A stretch of DNA of 28,802 bases from Spirochaetaceae bacterium. Its GTDB lineage: Bacteria; Spirochaetota; Spirochaetia; SZUA-6; Bin103. The notes under the pieces are model-generated. The model worked only from the letters and a program-made list of their open reading frames with translations, did not search any database and had not been told where the DNA came from. Every line of letters starts with the position of its first letter. Position 1 is the stretch's first letter. Positions 18,974 to 27,258 of this stretch are shown one piece after another. The translations under genes and the position numbers were made by a program. The stretch is from assembly GCA_028820215.1 (NCBI GenBank), contig JAPPKD010000092.1, positions 1 to 28,802 on the forward strand, read 5' to 3'.

Positions 18974-19270
18974 CTATCGATCCCCGGCGGCGCTGCCCGG
19001 CACGGAGGTCAGCTTCGGATCCCACTCCGCGGTGAGCTCGGCGACGACCTCGTCCAGCACCTGCCGGGTGCTGCCGTCGCGCGCCGTCCGCGGCCCCCAC
19101 TTCCACTGCTCCAGGTAGGCGTCGCTGCCGGCCAGTCCCTCGCGCATGGCGACCCGGTCGATCTCGGTCTGGTAGCGGTCGGGCATCGTCGCCGACTGCG
19201 TTCCCCCCTCGCCGTACACCTTCACCTGCGCGGGAATGCCGCGCCAGGACAGCACCTTGTACTCGGCCAT
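18974..19270 (-). CDS. PF13769 'virulence factor' domain protein
   Basis: The 98-residue protein matches the small domain named Virulence_fact in Pfam, of unknown biochemical role: the opening YKVLSWRGIPAQVKVYG, then MPDRYQTEIDRVAMREGLAG and DAYLEQWKWG. The ATG at 19270 has GAGGAGG eight bases upstream, overlapping the end of the methyltransferase gene, and only three bases separate the two genes. From memory, this small protein often sits beside methyl-THF methyltransferases and corrinoid activators, so a role in one-carbon transfer is more likely than virulence. That is inference. Confidence 0.75.
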   Translation of the reverse strand: MAEYKVLSWRGIPAQVKVYGEGGTQSATMPDRYQTEIDRVAMREGLAGSDAYLEQWKWGPRTARDGSTRQVLDEVVAELTAEWDPKLTSVPGSAAGDR

Positions 19271-19273
19271 GGC

Positions 19274-20314
19274 TCATGCCTCCTCGTTGAGGTGTCCCCG
19301 GCGGTGCGCGCGCAGGAACGCCTTGCAGCGGTCGTCGCGGCCGAGCAACAGATCCTCGGCCATGCGGTAGCGGACCGACTCGCGGTCCATGCCGCGCACC
19401 TCGTCCAGGTGGCTGGTCACCGGATCGACGATGCCGGAGTCGGCGCCGGCCTGCAGCGCCAACAGCAGGAACACGTCGTTGATCAGCCGCCGCTGCGGCA
19501 TCCCGAACGACACGTTGCTGAAGCCGCCGGTGATGTGGATGTCGGGTCCGAAGCGGTCGCGGATGGTGCGGACGGCGTCCAGGCAGTGGTTGCCGAACTC
19601 GATGTCGACGGAGATCGGGAACACCAGCGGGTCGACGAAGATGTCGGCCGCCTCGATCCCCTTGCCGAGCGCTGCCTCGATGATGCGCGTGGCGTTGTCA
19701 GCACGCTCGCCGGCGCCGGCCGGCATGCCGGACTCGCCGGCGGCGGTGACCACCACCCGCGTGTCGAATCGCTTCACGTCGTCCAGCACGTCGATCCGCT
19801 CCAGGGACGCCGAGTTCATCAGCGGCCGGCCCGCCCGGCCGGCGTCGACCACCTCCAGCCCGGTACGGATCGTGTCGCTGTTGGAGGAGTCGATCGAAAG
19901 CGGCGTCGAACCGGTGTCCTGCACCATGCCGGCCAGCCACGCCATGGCGTGCTGCTGCTCGTCCGGCTTGAGCGACACCTCGTCGACGTTCAGGTCCAGG
20001 TAGTCCGCGCCGGCGCGCTCCTGGCGCTGCACCAGCGTGGCCAGGTACTCGAGCGCGATCGGGGCGTCGGGGCCGCCGGCCATCGCCGTGCGCACCGCGA
20101 TGCCCACGTGCTTGACGCGGCCTTCCTCGTAGTCCTGGCTGCGCTTGACGTCGTCCGGGATCGGCAGGTAACCGCTTTCGCTGCCCCGGTCCCTGAAGCG
20201 CACCGACTCGCGCCCGTCCGGCGCCTCCACGATGCGCTTGCCGCGGCGCAACAGCACGCGGGTGGTGTGGATGTTCTCGCCTATCGTCGTGAATCGTCCG
20301 TTGTCGTCGCCCAA
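19274..20314 (-). CDS. Methyltetrahydrofolate:corrinoid methyltransferase (pterin-binding)
   Basis: The 346-residue protein has the dihydropteroate-synthase-like TIM barrel of the AcsE/MtgA group, which moves a methyl group between a corrinoid protein and tetrahydrofolate. Motifs are TIGENIHTTR at the start, GADYLDLNVDEVSLKPDE, PLSIDSSNSDTI, PLMNSASLERIDVL and HITGGFSNVSFGMPQRRLIN. An insert of about 40 residues (roughly 20-60) lies between the first strand and the barrel. The start is a TTG at 20314 with AGGAG eight bases upstream. Its neighbours (corrinoid protein, activator, UroD-type methyltransferase) give the full methyl relay. Confidence 0.9.
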   Translation of the reverse strand: MGDDNGRFTTIGENIHTTRVLLRRGKRIVEAPDGRESVRFRDRGSESGYLPIPDDVKRSQDYEEGRVKHVGIAVRTAMAGGPDAPIALEYLATLVQRQERAGADYLDLNVDEVSLKPDEQQHAMAWLAGMVQDTGSTPLSIDSSNSDTIRTGLEVVDAGRAGRPLMNSASLERIDVLDDVKRFDTRVVVTAAGESGMPAGAGERADNATRIIEAALGKGIEAADIFVDPLVFPISVDIEFGNHCLDAVRTIRDRFGPDIHITGGFSNVSFGMPQRRLINDVFLLLALQAGADSGIVDPVTSHLDEVRGMDRESVRYRMAEDLLLGRDDRCKAFLRAHRRGHLNEEA

Positions 20315-20347
20315 ACCTGTTGCTCCTGGTGGTTCTCGATTCTGTTG

Positions 20348-22288
20348 TCAGCGCCGTGCGGCACCGAGTTGCATCGGCTCGAACCGGCAGCCGTCCACGA
20401 ACAGCTCGAAGAAGTCCGGCTCCAGCTCCAGCTCGACGTGCTCGATGCGTTGCGCCAGCGCGTCGATGCGCTCGCGTTCACGCTCGGAGAGAAGCGCGAT
20501 GCGAGCCCCTTCGACCGCGGCGTTGCCGACTTTTTCGATCCGGTCGGCCGCAACGGGCGCCAGCATGCCGATGTCGATGGCGTTGCGCGTGTTCACGTAG
20601 GTGGCGAACCCGCCGGCCAGGTAGAGCCGGTGCAGCTGTGCCGGCTCGATGCCGAAATGTCGCATGGCGATCACCTGGCCGCAGTAGTTGGCCGCCTTGG
20701 CCTGCGCCAGCGCGCTGGCGTCGGCGCGCGAGAAGGTGATGCGGTCGGGCACCACGTCGATCTCCTTGAGCCGCCGGTCGGCGGTGAACACCCCCTTGGG
20801 CGTGATCATCTCGTGCCGGCGCAACTCCGCCACCAGGTCGATCAGGCCCGACCCGCAGATGCCTTCCGGCGGCGCTTCGCCGATGGTCTGGAAGGAGAAT
20901 CCCCCGCCCTCCCAGGCCAGCGACTCGATGGCGCCGTCGTAGGCGGGCATGCCGTGGGTGATCAGCCCGCCCTCGAACGCGGGGCCGGCCGGGCAGGACG
21001 CGGCGATCAGCCGGTCGCGGTGGCCGACCACGACCTCGGTGTTGGTGCCCACGTCGACCAGCATCACCGGCCGTTCGGCGTCGGCCATGCCGATCGCCAG
21101 CAGGCAGGCGACGGTGTCGGCGCCGACGTGGCTGCCGATGATGGGCAGGCCGACCACGCGGGCGCGCGGGTTCAGGTGCAGGCCGAGCTGCCGCGCGGGC
21201 ACCTGCAGCGTGGTGGTGGCACGGCGGCCGGCGCGGAAGTCCGCCTCCACGCCGGAGCGGTACGGACGCTGGCCCAGCCCCTGCACGTCCAGCCCGAACA
21301 GGATGTCGCGCATGGTCGGATTGCCGGCGACGACCATCTCCGTCACCGAGGTGCGCCGGAACCCGCAGGAGCGGGCGACCGTGCGGATCTCGGTGTTGAT
21401 GGCGCTGACGATGGCGTGCTGCAGCTCCTCGGTGAAGCTGCCGGCCGCGTAGGAGATGCGGTGCATGATGTCGGAGCCCGCGAACCCCTGCGGGTTGGCG
21501 AAGGAGGCGGTGACGATGGTCGCTTCAGCTTCCAAGTCGATCACCTTCATCACCACGGTGGTGGTGCCCAGGTCGATGGCCAGGCCGAGCTCACGTCCCG
21601 GGAAGCGGTCCCGCGGGGAGGCGGAGCCGGGGCCGCTGTCGGTCCGAAGCTCCGCGTCGAGGGTGCGTTCGCGGCCGGCGCCGCTGCCGTCGGTGAGGAT
21701 GCGCGGCGAGCGGCGCAGCGGCTGGAACGCCACCTCGGCGCAGCGGTCCGTGACCTCGGTCTGGCACGCCAGGCGGAACGGGTCCTGCAGGAAGCGCTCC
21801 GCTTCCGTGCGCGGGCTCAGCCCGTCGAGGCCGGCATCGACCCGCACCACGCACTCGTGGCAGATGCCGGTGCGCGCGCAGGAGCTGGGGACGCGCATCG
21901 ACGCGCGGTCCGCGTAGTCGAACAGCGTGGCGCCTGCCACCGGACTCAGCCGTTCGGCGCCGCAGGCCACGCTCCCCGATCCCTGGTGGTCAGCCTCCAT
22001 CTCTCCGCCCGCACGTCGTCGCTTGCGCTCCGGCGCGCGCCCAGCCGGCCGTTCCTGGGAACTCGCCGCCTCGGCGTCGACCTCCCAGGCACTTCGATAG
22101 TCCAGCTTGTCGTCGCCCGCACAGAGGAAGCGGAGCTTGTCCTTCCCCGACGCGAAGCGCGGGTCGCCGGCTTCGGGGCGCCGCTGGTTGCGGCAGCCGA
22201 AGGCGGCGGTGCAGCGGTCGTGCCGGTCCTTGTACGGACAGCGCCACGTCGCCTGGACGTTGGCGTGGTCGGCGATCGGCGCCAGCAC
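20348..22288 (-). CDS. ATP-dependent reductive activator of corrinoid proteins (RACE-type, 2Fe-2S plus ASKHA)
   Basis: This type of protein reduces inactive Co(II)-corrinoid back to Co(I) using a [2Fe-2S] centre and ATP hydrolysis. The 646-residue protein has a ferredoxin-like domain with C137, C143, C146 and C175 (SSCARTGICHECVV...RLACQT). An actin-like ATPase domain starts at about 235 (LGLAIDLGTTTVVMKVID) and has VMLVDVGTNTEVVV and LAGGFATYVNTRNAIDIG further on. In front is an extra N-terminal module with C17, C26, C32 and C56 (WRCPYKDRHDRC, FGCRNQRRP), a possible metal site. The GTG at 22288 is the first standard start in an open frame; the true start may be a CTG a few codons upstream. 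Confidence 0.9.
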   Translation of the reverse strand: MLAPIADHANVQATWRCPYKDRHDRCTAAFGCRNQRRPEAGDPRFASGKDKLRFLCAGDDKLDYRSAWEVDAEAASSQERPAGRAPERKRRRAGGEMEADHQGSGSVACGAERLSPVAGATLFDYADRASMRVPSSCARTGICHECVVRVDAGLDGLSPRTEAERFLQDPFRLACQTEVTDRCAEVAFQPLRRSPRILTDGSGAGRERTLDAELRTDSGPGSASPRDRFPGRELGLAIDLGTTTVVMKVIDLEAEATIVTASFANPQGFAGSDIMHRISYAAGSFTEELQHAIVSAINTEIRTVARSCGFRRTSVTEMVVAGNPTMRDILFGLDVQGLGQRPYRSGVEADFRAGRRATTTLQVPARQLGLHLNPRARVVGLPIIGSHVGADTVACLLAIGMADAERPVMLVDVGTNTEVVVGHRDRLIAASCPAGPAFEGGLITHGMPAYDGAIESLAWEGGGFSFQTIGEAPPEGICGSGLIDLVAELRRHEMITPKGVFTADRRLKEIDVVPDRITFSRADASALAQAKAANYCGQVIAMRHFGIEPAQLHRLYLAGGFATYVNTRNAIDIGMLAPVAADRIEKVGNAAVEGARIALLSERERERIDALAQRIEHVELELEPDFFELFVDGCRFEPMQLGAARR

Positions 22289-22379
22289 CGCGCTCAGTCG
22301 GTCCAGGCGCTGCTGCCATGCCTCCGCGTCCAGCCCCGCCGCGACGGATCCTCCACCGTTCCCGGAGCCGGACGCCCGC

Positions 22380-23141
22380 TCAGTCGTCGACCTGCTCCCG
22401 TTCGACCATGAGCCGTTTGGCCAACTCCACGCAGGCGACCGCGTCCTTGCCGTAGCCGTCGGCGCCCATGTCGTCGGCGAACTCCTGCGTGACCGGGGCG
22501 CCGCCCACCATGATCTGCACGTCGTCGCGCAGGTCGGCGTCGATGAACGCCTCGATCGTCTTGCCCATGTTGGGCATGGTCGTGGTCAGCAGCGCCGACA
22601 TGCCCATCAGCGGCGCCTCGTTCTCCTCCACCGCGTCGATGAACTCGTCGGCCGAGGTGTCGACGCCTAGGTCGATCACCTCGAAGCCGGCGCCGCGCAG
22701 CAGCATGATGCACAGGTTCTTGCCGATGTCGTGCAGGTCGCCCTTGACCGTGCCCATCACCACCGTGCCCTGCGACGGCACGCCGGACTCGGACAGGATC
22801 GGCTCGATGTGCGCCATGCCGGCCTTCATGGCGCGGGCGCAGGCCAGCACCTCCGGGACGAAGATGATGTTCTCCCGGAACTTGATGCCGACGATCCCCA
22901 TGCCCGCGATCAGGCCGTCGTCCATGATCTCGACCGCGGTGATGCCGCCGTCGAGCGCCTGCTTGGTCAGCTCGTCGACGTCGTCGTCCTCTCCCTCGAT
23001 GAGCGCCGCCGAGATCTCCTGCATCGCCGGCCGGGCGCTCGCGAACATCTCGATCATGCGCTCGCGCTCGTCGGGCCGCTCGATGAACTCCTCGATCTCC
23101 TCTCGGATCAGCTCATTGTCGATGTCTTCGATCTGCGCCAT
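22380..23141 (-). CDS. Corrinoid (methyl-carrier) protein, MtaC/MtbC/MtgC type
   Basis: The 253-residue protein carries the cobalamin that accepts and hands on the methyl group. An N-terminal helical cap (about 28-115: RPAMQEISAALIEGEDDDV to LACARAMKAGM) is followed by a Rossmann-like B12 domain. The base-off ligand motif D-x-H-x-x-G is at D135/H137/G140 (GTVKGDLHDIGKN), with the later SALLTTTM and GGAPVTQEFADDMGADGY loops contacting the corrin. An unusually acidic extension of about 30 residues precedes the cap. The ATG at 23141 has only a weak ribosome site. It lies 43 bp after the UroD-type methyltransferase and 91 bp before the activator. Confidence 0.94.
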   Translation of the reverse strand: MAQIEDIDNELIREEIEEFIERPDERERMIEMFASARPAMQEISAALIEGEDDDVDELTKQALDGGITAVEIMDDGLIAGMGIVGIKFRENIIFVPEVLACARAMKAGMAHIEPILSESGVPSQGTVVMGTVKGDLHDIGKNLCIMLLRGAGFEVIDLGVDTSADEFIDAVEENEAPLMGMSALLTTTMPNMGKTIEAFIDADLRDDVQIMVGGAPVTQEFADDMGADGYGKDAVACVELAKRLMVEREQVDD

Positions 23142-23184
23142 GGGTGGTTCCGTCCGTTCCTGTGGTGCGTGTTGATTCCGGCGG

Positions 23185-24204
23185 TCAGTTCGGGTGCTGT
23201 TGCGACCAGCCGGCGACCGCCGCGGGGATGGCCTTGAGGTTTTCCAGCGGGGTCTGCAGCGGGATCGCGCACTCGGGCCCGACCAGCTTGATGCCGGCGT
23301 CCAGGTTCTTGAGCACCTCCGACTGCACCTCCTCGGGGCCGCGGGCGAACAGCGTCTCCGGGTTGTTGACGTTGCCGACCAGGGCGATGCGGTCGCCGGT
23401 CACCTCGATCGACTCGGCCGGGTCGTTCTTGGAGTCGTAATGGAAGGCGGCGAAGCCGGTCTCGGCGATGTAGCCCATGCGGTCGATGGTCTTGCCGCAG
23501 ATGTGCAGGATGAGCGGGATCGGGATGCGTTCCACGAACTCGATGTGCAGGTCCCGCAGGAAGCGCCGGTAGTAGTCGCCCGACACCAGGTCGCCGGTGG
23601 CGTGGTCGGGCAGGGTCAGCGCGTCGGCGCCCGCCTCGATCTGGGCGACGCCGAAGTCGATGGTCGCCTCCTTGAGCCGGTCCAGGATCAGCTTGGTCTC
23701 GTCCGGGTCGTCCAGGGACAGCAGCAGGAAGCGCTCCACGCCGAAGCAGTGGTAGGCGAGCGACCACGGCCCCATGGTCTTGCCGATCACCGCCACGTCG
23801 TCGCCGTACTCCGCCTTCAGCCGGCGGATCGCGTCGAGCACGCAGGCGGTGTCCTGGTGGGTGAGGAAGTCGCGCGGGATGACGATGTCGTCCGGCGTCT
23901 CCCAGATCGGCTGGCTCATCTTCACGGTCGGCCAGTTGTCCTTCTGCTCCCACTGGATCTTGCAGCCGAGCGCGGAGGAGTCCTGGATGATCGAAAACAC
24001 GGGCATGATGGTGTCGAAGCCCAGCTCGGTATGGCCCGTGGCCGCCAAGCGGGCCATCAGCTCGCCGTCGCGATTGGCATCCGGGAACGGCGCATCCACC
24101 AGGTCCATCAACTCCACGGTCGCCACCGAGGTCGGGTTGCACACCGCCGGCCGGTCGACCGGCTCGCCGCTAAACGCCGCCAGCACCCGCTCCCTGCCTG
24201 TCAT
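23185..24204 (-). CDS. UroD-fold methyltransferase (MtaA/MtbA/CmuA family)
   Basis: The 339-residue protein has the uroporphyrinogen-decarboxylase fold, but as a zinc-dependent methyltransferase. The zinc site is H234-x-C236 (LILHICGKT) plus C312 (VGPECAIP), diagnostic of the MtaA/MtbA/CmuA branch and absent from true UroD. Other landmarks are GKTMGPWSLAYHCFG and ALTLPDHATGDLVSG. In such systems it either loads the corrinoid protein from the methyl donor or unloads it. With no MttB/MtaB-type enzyme nearby and a folate methyltransferase present, the donor-side role is more likely here. The ATG at 24204 has GGAGG six bases upstream. Confidence 0.88.
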   Translation of the reverse strand: MTGRERVLAAFSGEPVDRPAVCNPTSVATVELMDLVDAPFPDANRDGELMARLAATGHTELGFDTIMPVFSIIQDSSALGCKIQWEQKDNWPTVKMSQPIWETPDDIVIPRDFLTHQDTACVLDAIRRLKAEYGDDVAVIGKTMGPWSLAYHCFGVERFLLLSLDDPDETKLILDRLKEATIDFGVAQIEAGADALTLPDHATGDLVSGDYYRRFLRDLHIEFVERIPIPLILHICGKTIDRMGYIAETGFAAFHYDSKNDPAESIEVTGDRIALVGNVNNPETLFARGPEEVQSEVLKNLDAGIKLVGPECAIPLQTPLENLKAIPAAVAGWSQQHPN

Positions 24205-24232
24205 CGGTTGCCTCCGTTCATCATCGCGCCGG

Positions 24233-24862
24233 TTACCGCTGCTGACTCGGTGCGCTGAGCACGCCTCGCGACGCGGCCGCTTCCTGCTCGCGCAACGCTC
24301 CGCGCACGTTGAGCGCCCGCGGCAGCAAGAGCCCTACCAACTCGTGGTGGTCGGTCCCGCAGGGGAACTGTACTTCGTCGCCGTCAACGTCGAGCTCCGC
24401 CAGCTTGCCCAGGCCGGCGGCGACCGCGGCCACCCGCCTGCGTTCGCGGGCGCCGTCCCGGTCGCCCGAGCAGCGGTAACGGCCGCCGCCCAGCCCGTCG
24501 GCGCGGATCGTCAGGTCGTTCTTCTTGTCCAGCACCCACAGCTCCCGCTGCGCCGGCTCGGTGCCGGGCGCGACCTTGCACGACTCCACGAACAGCCTCT
24601 TGAGCGCCGTCTCGTGGGCGTACCCGCAGGAAAACCGCAACGCCAGCGGATTGCCGCCGACGCTCTCCATGCCGCCGGTCGTCTGCATCACGGCCGCCAG
24701 AAACGCCATCCGGTCGCCGGCCCCCTCGCGCTTGCTGTAGCTGTGCAGCAGGTAGGTGGCGCCGTCGGCGCCGTCGGTGCGGTAGACGGCGATGCTGATG
24801 TCGTGGAAGTGCGGATCCATCGACAGCAACTCGATGCGGCGGCCCAGATCGAGGGTCTCCAT
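24233..24862 (-). CDS. Hypothetical protein, 209 residues, first gene of the methyl-transfer run
   Basis: I do not recognise this family. There is no signal peptide or membrane span. The N-terminal part reads as an alpha/beta fold (METLDLGRRIELLSMDPHFH, then DISIAVYRTDG, TYLLHSYS). A middle region has ALRFSCGYAHETALKRLF and LWVLDKKNDLTIRADG, and a small C-terminal stretch has VQFPCGTDHHELVGLLLPRA. The His- and Cys-bearing parts (PHFHD, FPCGTDHHE) could bind metal, but this is weak evidence. It begins a few bases downstream of the best promoter in the region and ends 28 bp before the UroD-type methyltransferase, so it should be co-transcribed with the corrinoid genes. Confidence 0.75.
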   Translation of the reverse strand: METLDLGRRIELLSMDPHFHDISIAVYRTDGADGATYLLHSYSKREGAGDRMAFLAAVMQTTGGMESVGGNPLALRFSCGYAHETALKRLFVESCKVAPGTEPAQRELWVLDKKNDLTIRADGLGGGRYRCSGDRDGARERRRVAAVAAGLGKLAELDVDGDEVQFPCGTDHHELVGLLLPRALNVRGALREQEAAASRGVLSAPSQQR

Positions 24863-24873
24863 GGCGCGCGACG

Positions 24874-24902
24874 ATGGTACGGCGGGGCCGACCTCGGGTC
24901 AA
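24874..24902 (-). promoter_or_regulatory. Sigma70-type promoter of the methyl-transfer operon
   Basis: On the minus strand a TTGACC -35 (24902-24897) and a TACCAT -10 (24879-24874) are separated by exactly 17 bases. The start of transcription would fall near 24867, about five bases before the ATG at 24862, so the leader is very short. It faces away from ptsP across a 59-bp gap. Confidence 0.6.
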
Positions 24903-24908
24903 ATGCGT

Positions 24909-24914
24909 TAGTAT
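24909..24914 (+). promoter_or_regulatory. -10 box of ptsP, probably leaderless
   Basis: TAGTAT ends exactly seven bases before the ptsP ATG at 24922 and no Shine-Dalgarno is present. This is the same geometry as the DUF2277 gene, so transcription would start at or just before the start codon. No good -35 is visible. Confidence 0.5.
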
Positions 24915-24921
24915 CCCTTCA

Positions 24922-27258
24922 ATGGATCGCTCTTCGAGTGAGGTTCGCTTCGCTCACCTGCGGCTGATCTGTGACTTCGGCGAGATGAGCGGGCTGTTCC
25001 TGGGCTCGCTCAGCCTGAAGGCGTTCCTGGACCGCGCGGTCCAGATGGTCGCGCGCCGCATGCGCGCGGCGGTGTGCAGCATCTACATCTTCGAGGAAGA
25101 GTCCGAGGAGCTGGTGCTCAGCGCGACCGTCGGCCTGGAGCCGTCGTCGGTCGGTCGCGTGCGCCTGGCGCCGGGCGAGGGGATCGTCGGCGCCGCGCTC
25201 GAAGGCCGGCGGCCGATCGTGCAGCGGATCGCCTCCGAGCATCCCAGCTTCAAGCCCGTGCCGGACATCGACGAGGAGCGCTACGAGGCGTTCCTGGCCG
25301 TGCCGATCACGCGCGGCATCGCTCCCATCGGCGTGCTGGCCGTGCAGCGCGAAGCCGCCACGCCGTTCGACGAGGACGACGCGCTGGCGCTGCGGGCGGT
25401 CGCCAGCCAGCTCGCCAACGCGCTGGAGAACGCGCGGCTGCTCATGGACGCCAGGGAAGCGGACGAGTCGGCGCGGGGCGACGGTTACCGCCGTCCGGCG
25501 CGGAGCGCCCGCGGCCGCCAGGCCCGCTCCAGGGAGCGCTTCGCCGGACAGACGGCCGCCGAAGGCCAGGCGGTGGGACCGGCGGCGCCGTTCGACCGCG
25601 AGGGGGTCTACGAGTCGTTCGCCCAGCGCACGTATGACCGCACGTTCGGCCGCGCCGACTTCGAATCGGCGGTGCTCGCGACCGAGCACCAGCTCGAGGA
25701 GCTGCAGGCCAAGGTGGAGGACAAGCTTTCCGACGTCGCGTCGCTGATCTTCACCGCCCACCTGCTGATCCTGAAGGACCAGGAGTTCACCAGCCGCGTG
25801 CTGACCCGCATCGAAGGGGGCGAAAGCGCCCCCGGCGCCGTGCTGAAGGTGTCCTCCTCCTATCTGCAGCGCTTCGCCGCCAGCGAGAGCGTCTACATCA
25901 AGGACAAGGTGCAGGACGTCAAGGACGTGGTGGTGCGCCTCCTCGGCAACATCGTCGGCGAGAGCTCGGCGATCGACTCCCGGCCGGGCAGCATCGTGGT
26001 GGCGCGGGAGCTGTACCCGTCGGACCTGCTGGAGCTCTCCGCCCTGGGGGCTGCCGGCGTGGTGCTGGTCACCGGCGGCGCCAGCTCGCACTTGTCGATC
26101 CTGGCCCGATCGCTGCTGCTGCCGCTGATCATCGTCCGCGACGAACGGATGATGACCGTCACCGAGGGGAGCACCCTGCTGCTGGACGGCAACGGCGGCA
26201 TGGTGCAGGTCAATCCCGACGAGGCTGACCTGCAGATCTTCCACGATCAGCGGGCGATCCTGGAGCGCTCGGAGCGTCAGGCGCCGGGGCAGCCGGTCAC
26301 CAGGACGATCGACGGCACCGGCATTCGCGTCCTGGCGAACGTGAACCTGCTCAGCGACGTGGAGCTCGCCACCGATCTGGGCGCCGACGGCATCGGCCTG
26401 TACCGCAGCGAGTTCCCGTTTATCGTGCGCAGCGACTTCCCGACGGAGGAGGAGCAGCTCGCGGTGTACACGCAGTTGCTGGCGCGGTTCCGGGGACGCG
26501 AGGTCAACCTGCGGACGCTCGACATGGGCGGCGACAAGGTGCTGTCCTACTTCTCCGACGACACCCGCGAAGCCAATCCGTTCCTGGGCATGCGCTCGAT
26601 CCGCTTCTCGCTGCGCAACCCGGACATCTTCCGGCAGCAGGTGCGGGCGATGCTGCGCGCCGGCGTGGGCCGCACCATCCGCATCATGTTCCCGATGGTG
26701 TCGGCCCTGGACGAGTTCCTGCACGGCCGCAGGATCACCCTGGACTGCGTGCAGGAACTGCAGGACGAGGGCGTCGAGTGCGATCTGCCTGCCATCGGCA
26801 TGATGGTCGAGGTTCCGTCGGTGCTGCCGATCATCGACGCCTTCGCGGCGGAGGCCGACTTCCTGTCGATCGGCAGCAACGACCTGATCCAGTACCTGAT
26901 CGCGGTCGACCGCACCAACGAGAAGGTGGCCGACCTCTACCGCCCCTACCACCCGGCGGTGCTGCGCTCGCTGCACCTGGTGGCCGAGAGCGCCGTAGAG
27001 CATGGCACCGAACTGTCGGTGTGCGGCGACATGGCGCACCAGGCCGAGTACATCCCGTTTCTGATCGGCATCGGCGTGCGCACGCTCAGCGTGGAACCCA
27101 CCTACCTGCCGCGGGTGCGGGCGCTGGTGGCCGGCATCGAGCTGCAGGAGGCGGAGGCGGAAGCGGACGCGATGCTCGCCTGCACCACGCTGACCGACGT
27201 CGAGGAAGTGATGGGCGAACGGCTCTGGGCGCGCCGCGAGATCAGCGAGCTCGCCTGA
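24922..27258 (+). CDS. ptsP: PtsP-type phosphoenolpyruvate-protein phosphotransferase with GAF domain
   Basis: Enzyme I of the phosphotransferase system takes phosphate from PEP and gives it to HPr or NPr. The GAF domain in front marks the PtsP (nitrogen-PTS) type. The protein has 778 residues: GAF at about 30-175, a basic low-complexity linker (180-220), the HPr-binding domain (225-345), the swivelling phosphohistidine domain with H390 in GGASSHLSILARS, and the PEP-binding barrel (465-745). In the barrel are ANPFLGMRSIRFSLR, the signature DFLSIGSNDLIQYLIAVDR and catalytic C701 in SVCGDMA. All key residues are present. No HPr or EIIA gene is in the window, so partners must be elsewhere; the role is probably regulatory. 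Confidence 0.93.
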   Translation: MDRSSSEVRFAHLRLICDFGEMSGLFLGSLSLKAFLDRAVQMVARRMRAAVCSIYIFEEESEELVLSATVGLEPSSVGRVRLAPGEGIVGAALEGRRPIVQRIASEHPSFKPVPDIDEERYEAFLAVPITRGIAPIGVLAVQREAATPFDEDDALALRAVASQLANALENARLLMDAREADESARGDGYRRPARSARGRQARSRERFAGQTAAEGQAVGPAAPFDREGVYESFAQRTYDRTFGRADFESAVLATEHQLEELQAKVEDKLSDVASLIFTAHLLILKDQEFTSRVLTRIEGGESAPGAVLKVSSSYLQRFAASESVYIKDKVQDVKDVVVRLLGNIVGESSAIDSRPGSIVVARELYPSDLLELSALGAAGVVLVTGGASSHLSILARSLLLPLIIVRDERMMTVTEGSTLLLDGNGGMVQVNPDEADLQIFHDQRAILERSERQAPGQPVTRTIDGTGIRVLANVNLLSDVELATDLGADGIGLYRSEFPFIVRSDFPTEEEQLAVYTQLLARFRGREVNLRTLDMGGDKVLSYFSDDTREANPFLGMRSIRFSLRNPDIFRQQVRAMLRAGVGRTIRIMFPMVSALDEFLHGRRITLDCVQELQDEGVECDLPAIGMMVEVPSVLPIIDAFAAEADFLSIGSNDLIQYLIAVDRTNEKVADLYRPYHPAVLRSLHLVAESAVEHGTELSVCGDMAHQAEYIPFLIGIGVRTLSVEPTYLPRVRALVAGIELQEAEAEADAMLACTTLTDVEEVMGERLWARREISELA

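Noticed and set aside
21990..22319. ATG with a GGAGG-like site at 22319 near the activator start
   Set aside because: It opens a different frame that has no conserved residues; the activator homology runs in the frame of the GTG at 22288. A frameshift is possible, but nothing else supports it.
23185..24204. True uroporphyrinogen decarboxylase (HemE)
   Set aside because: The HxC...C zinc motif and the corrinoid neighbours mark the methyltransferase branch of this fold, and no other haem genes are near.
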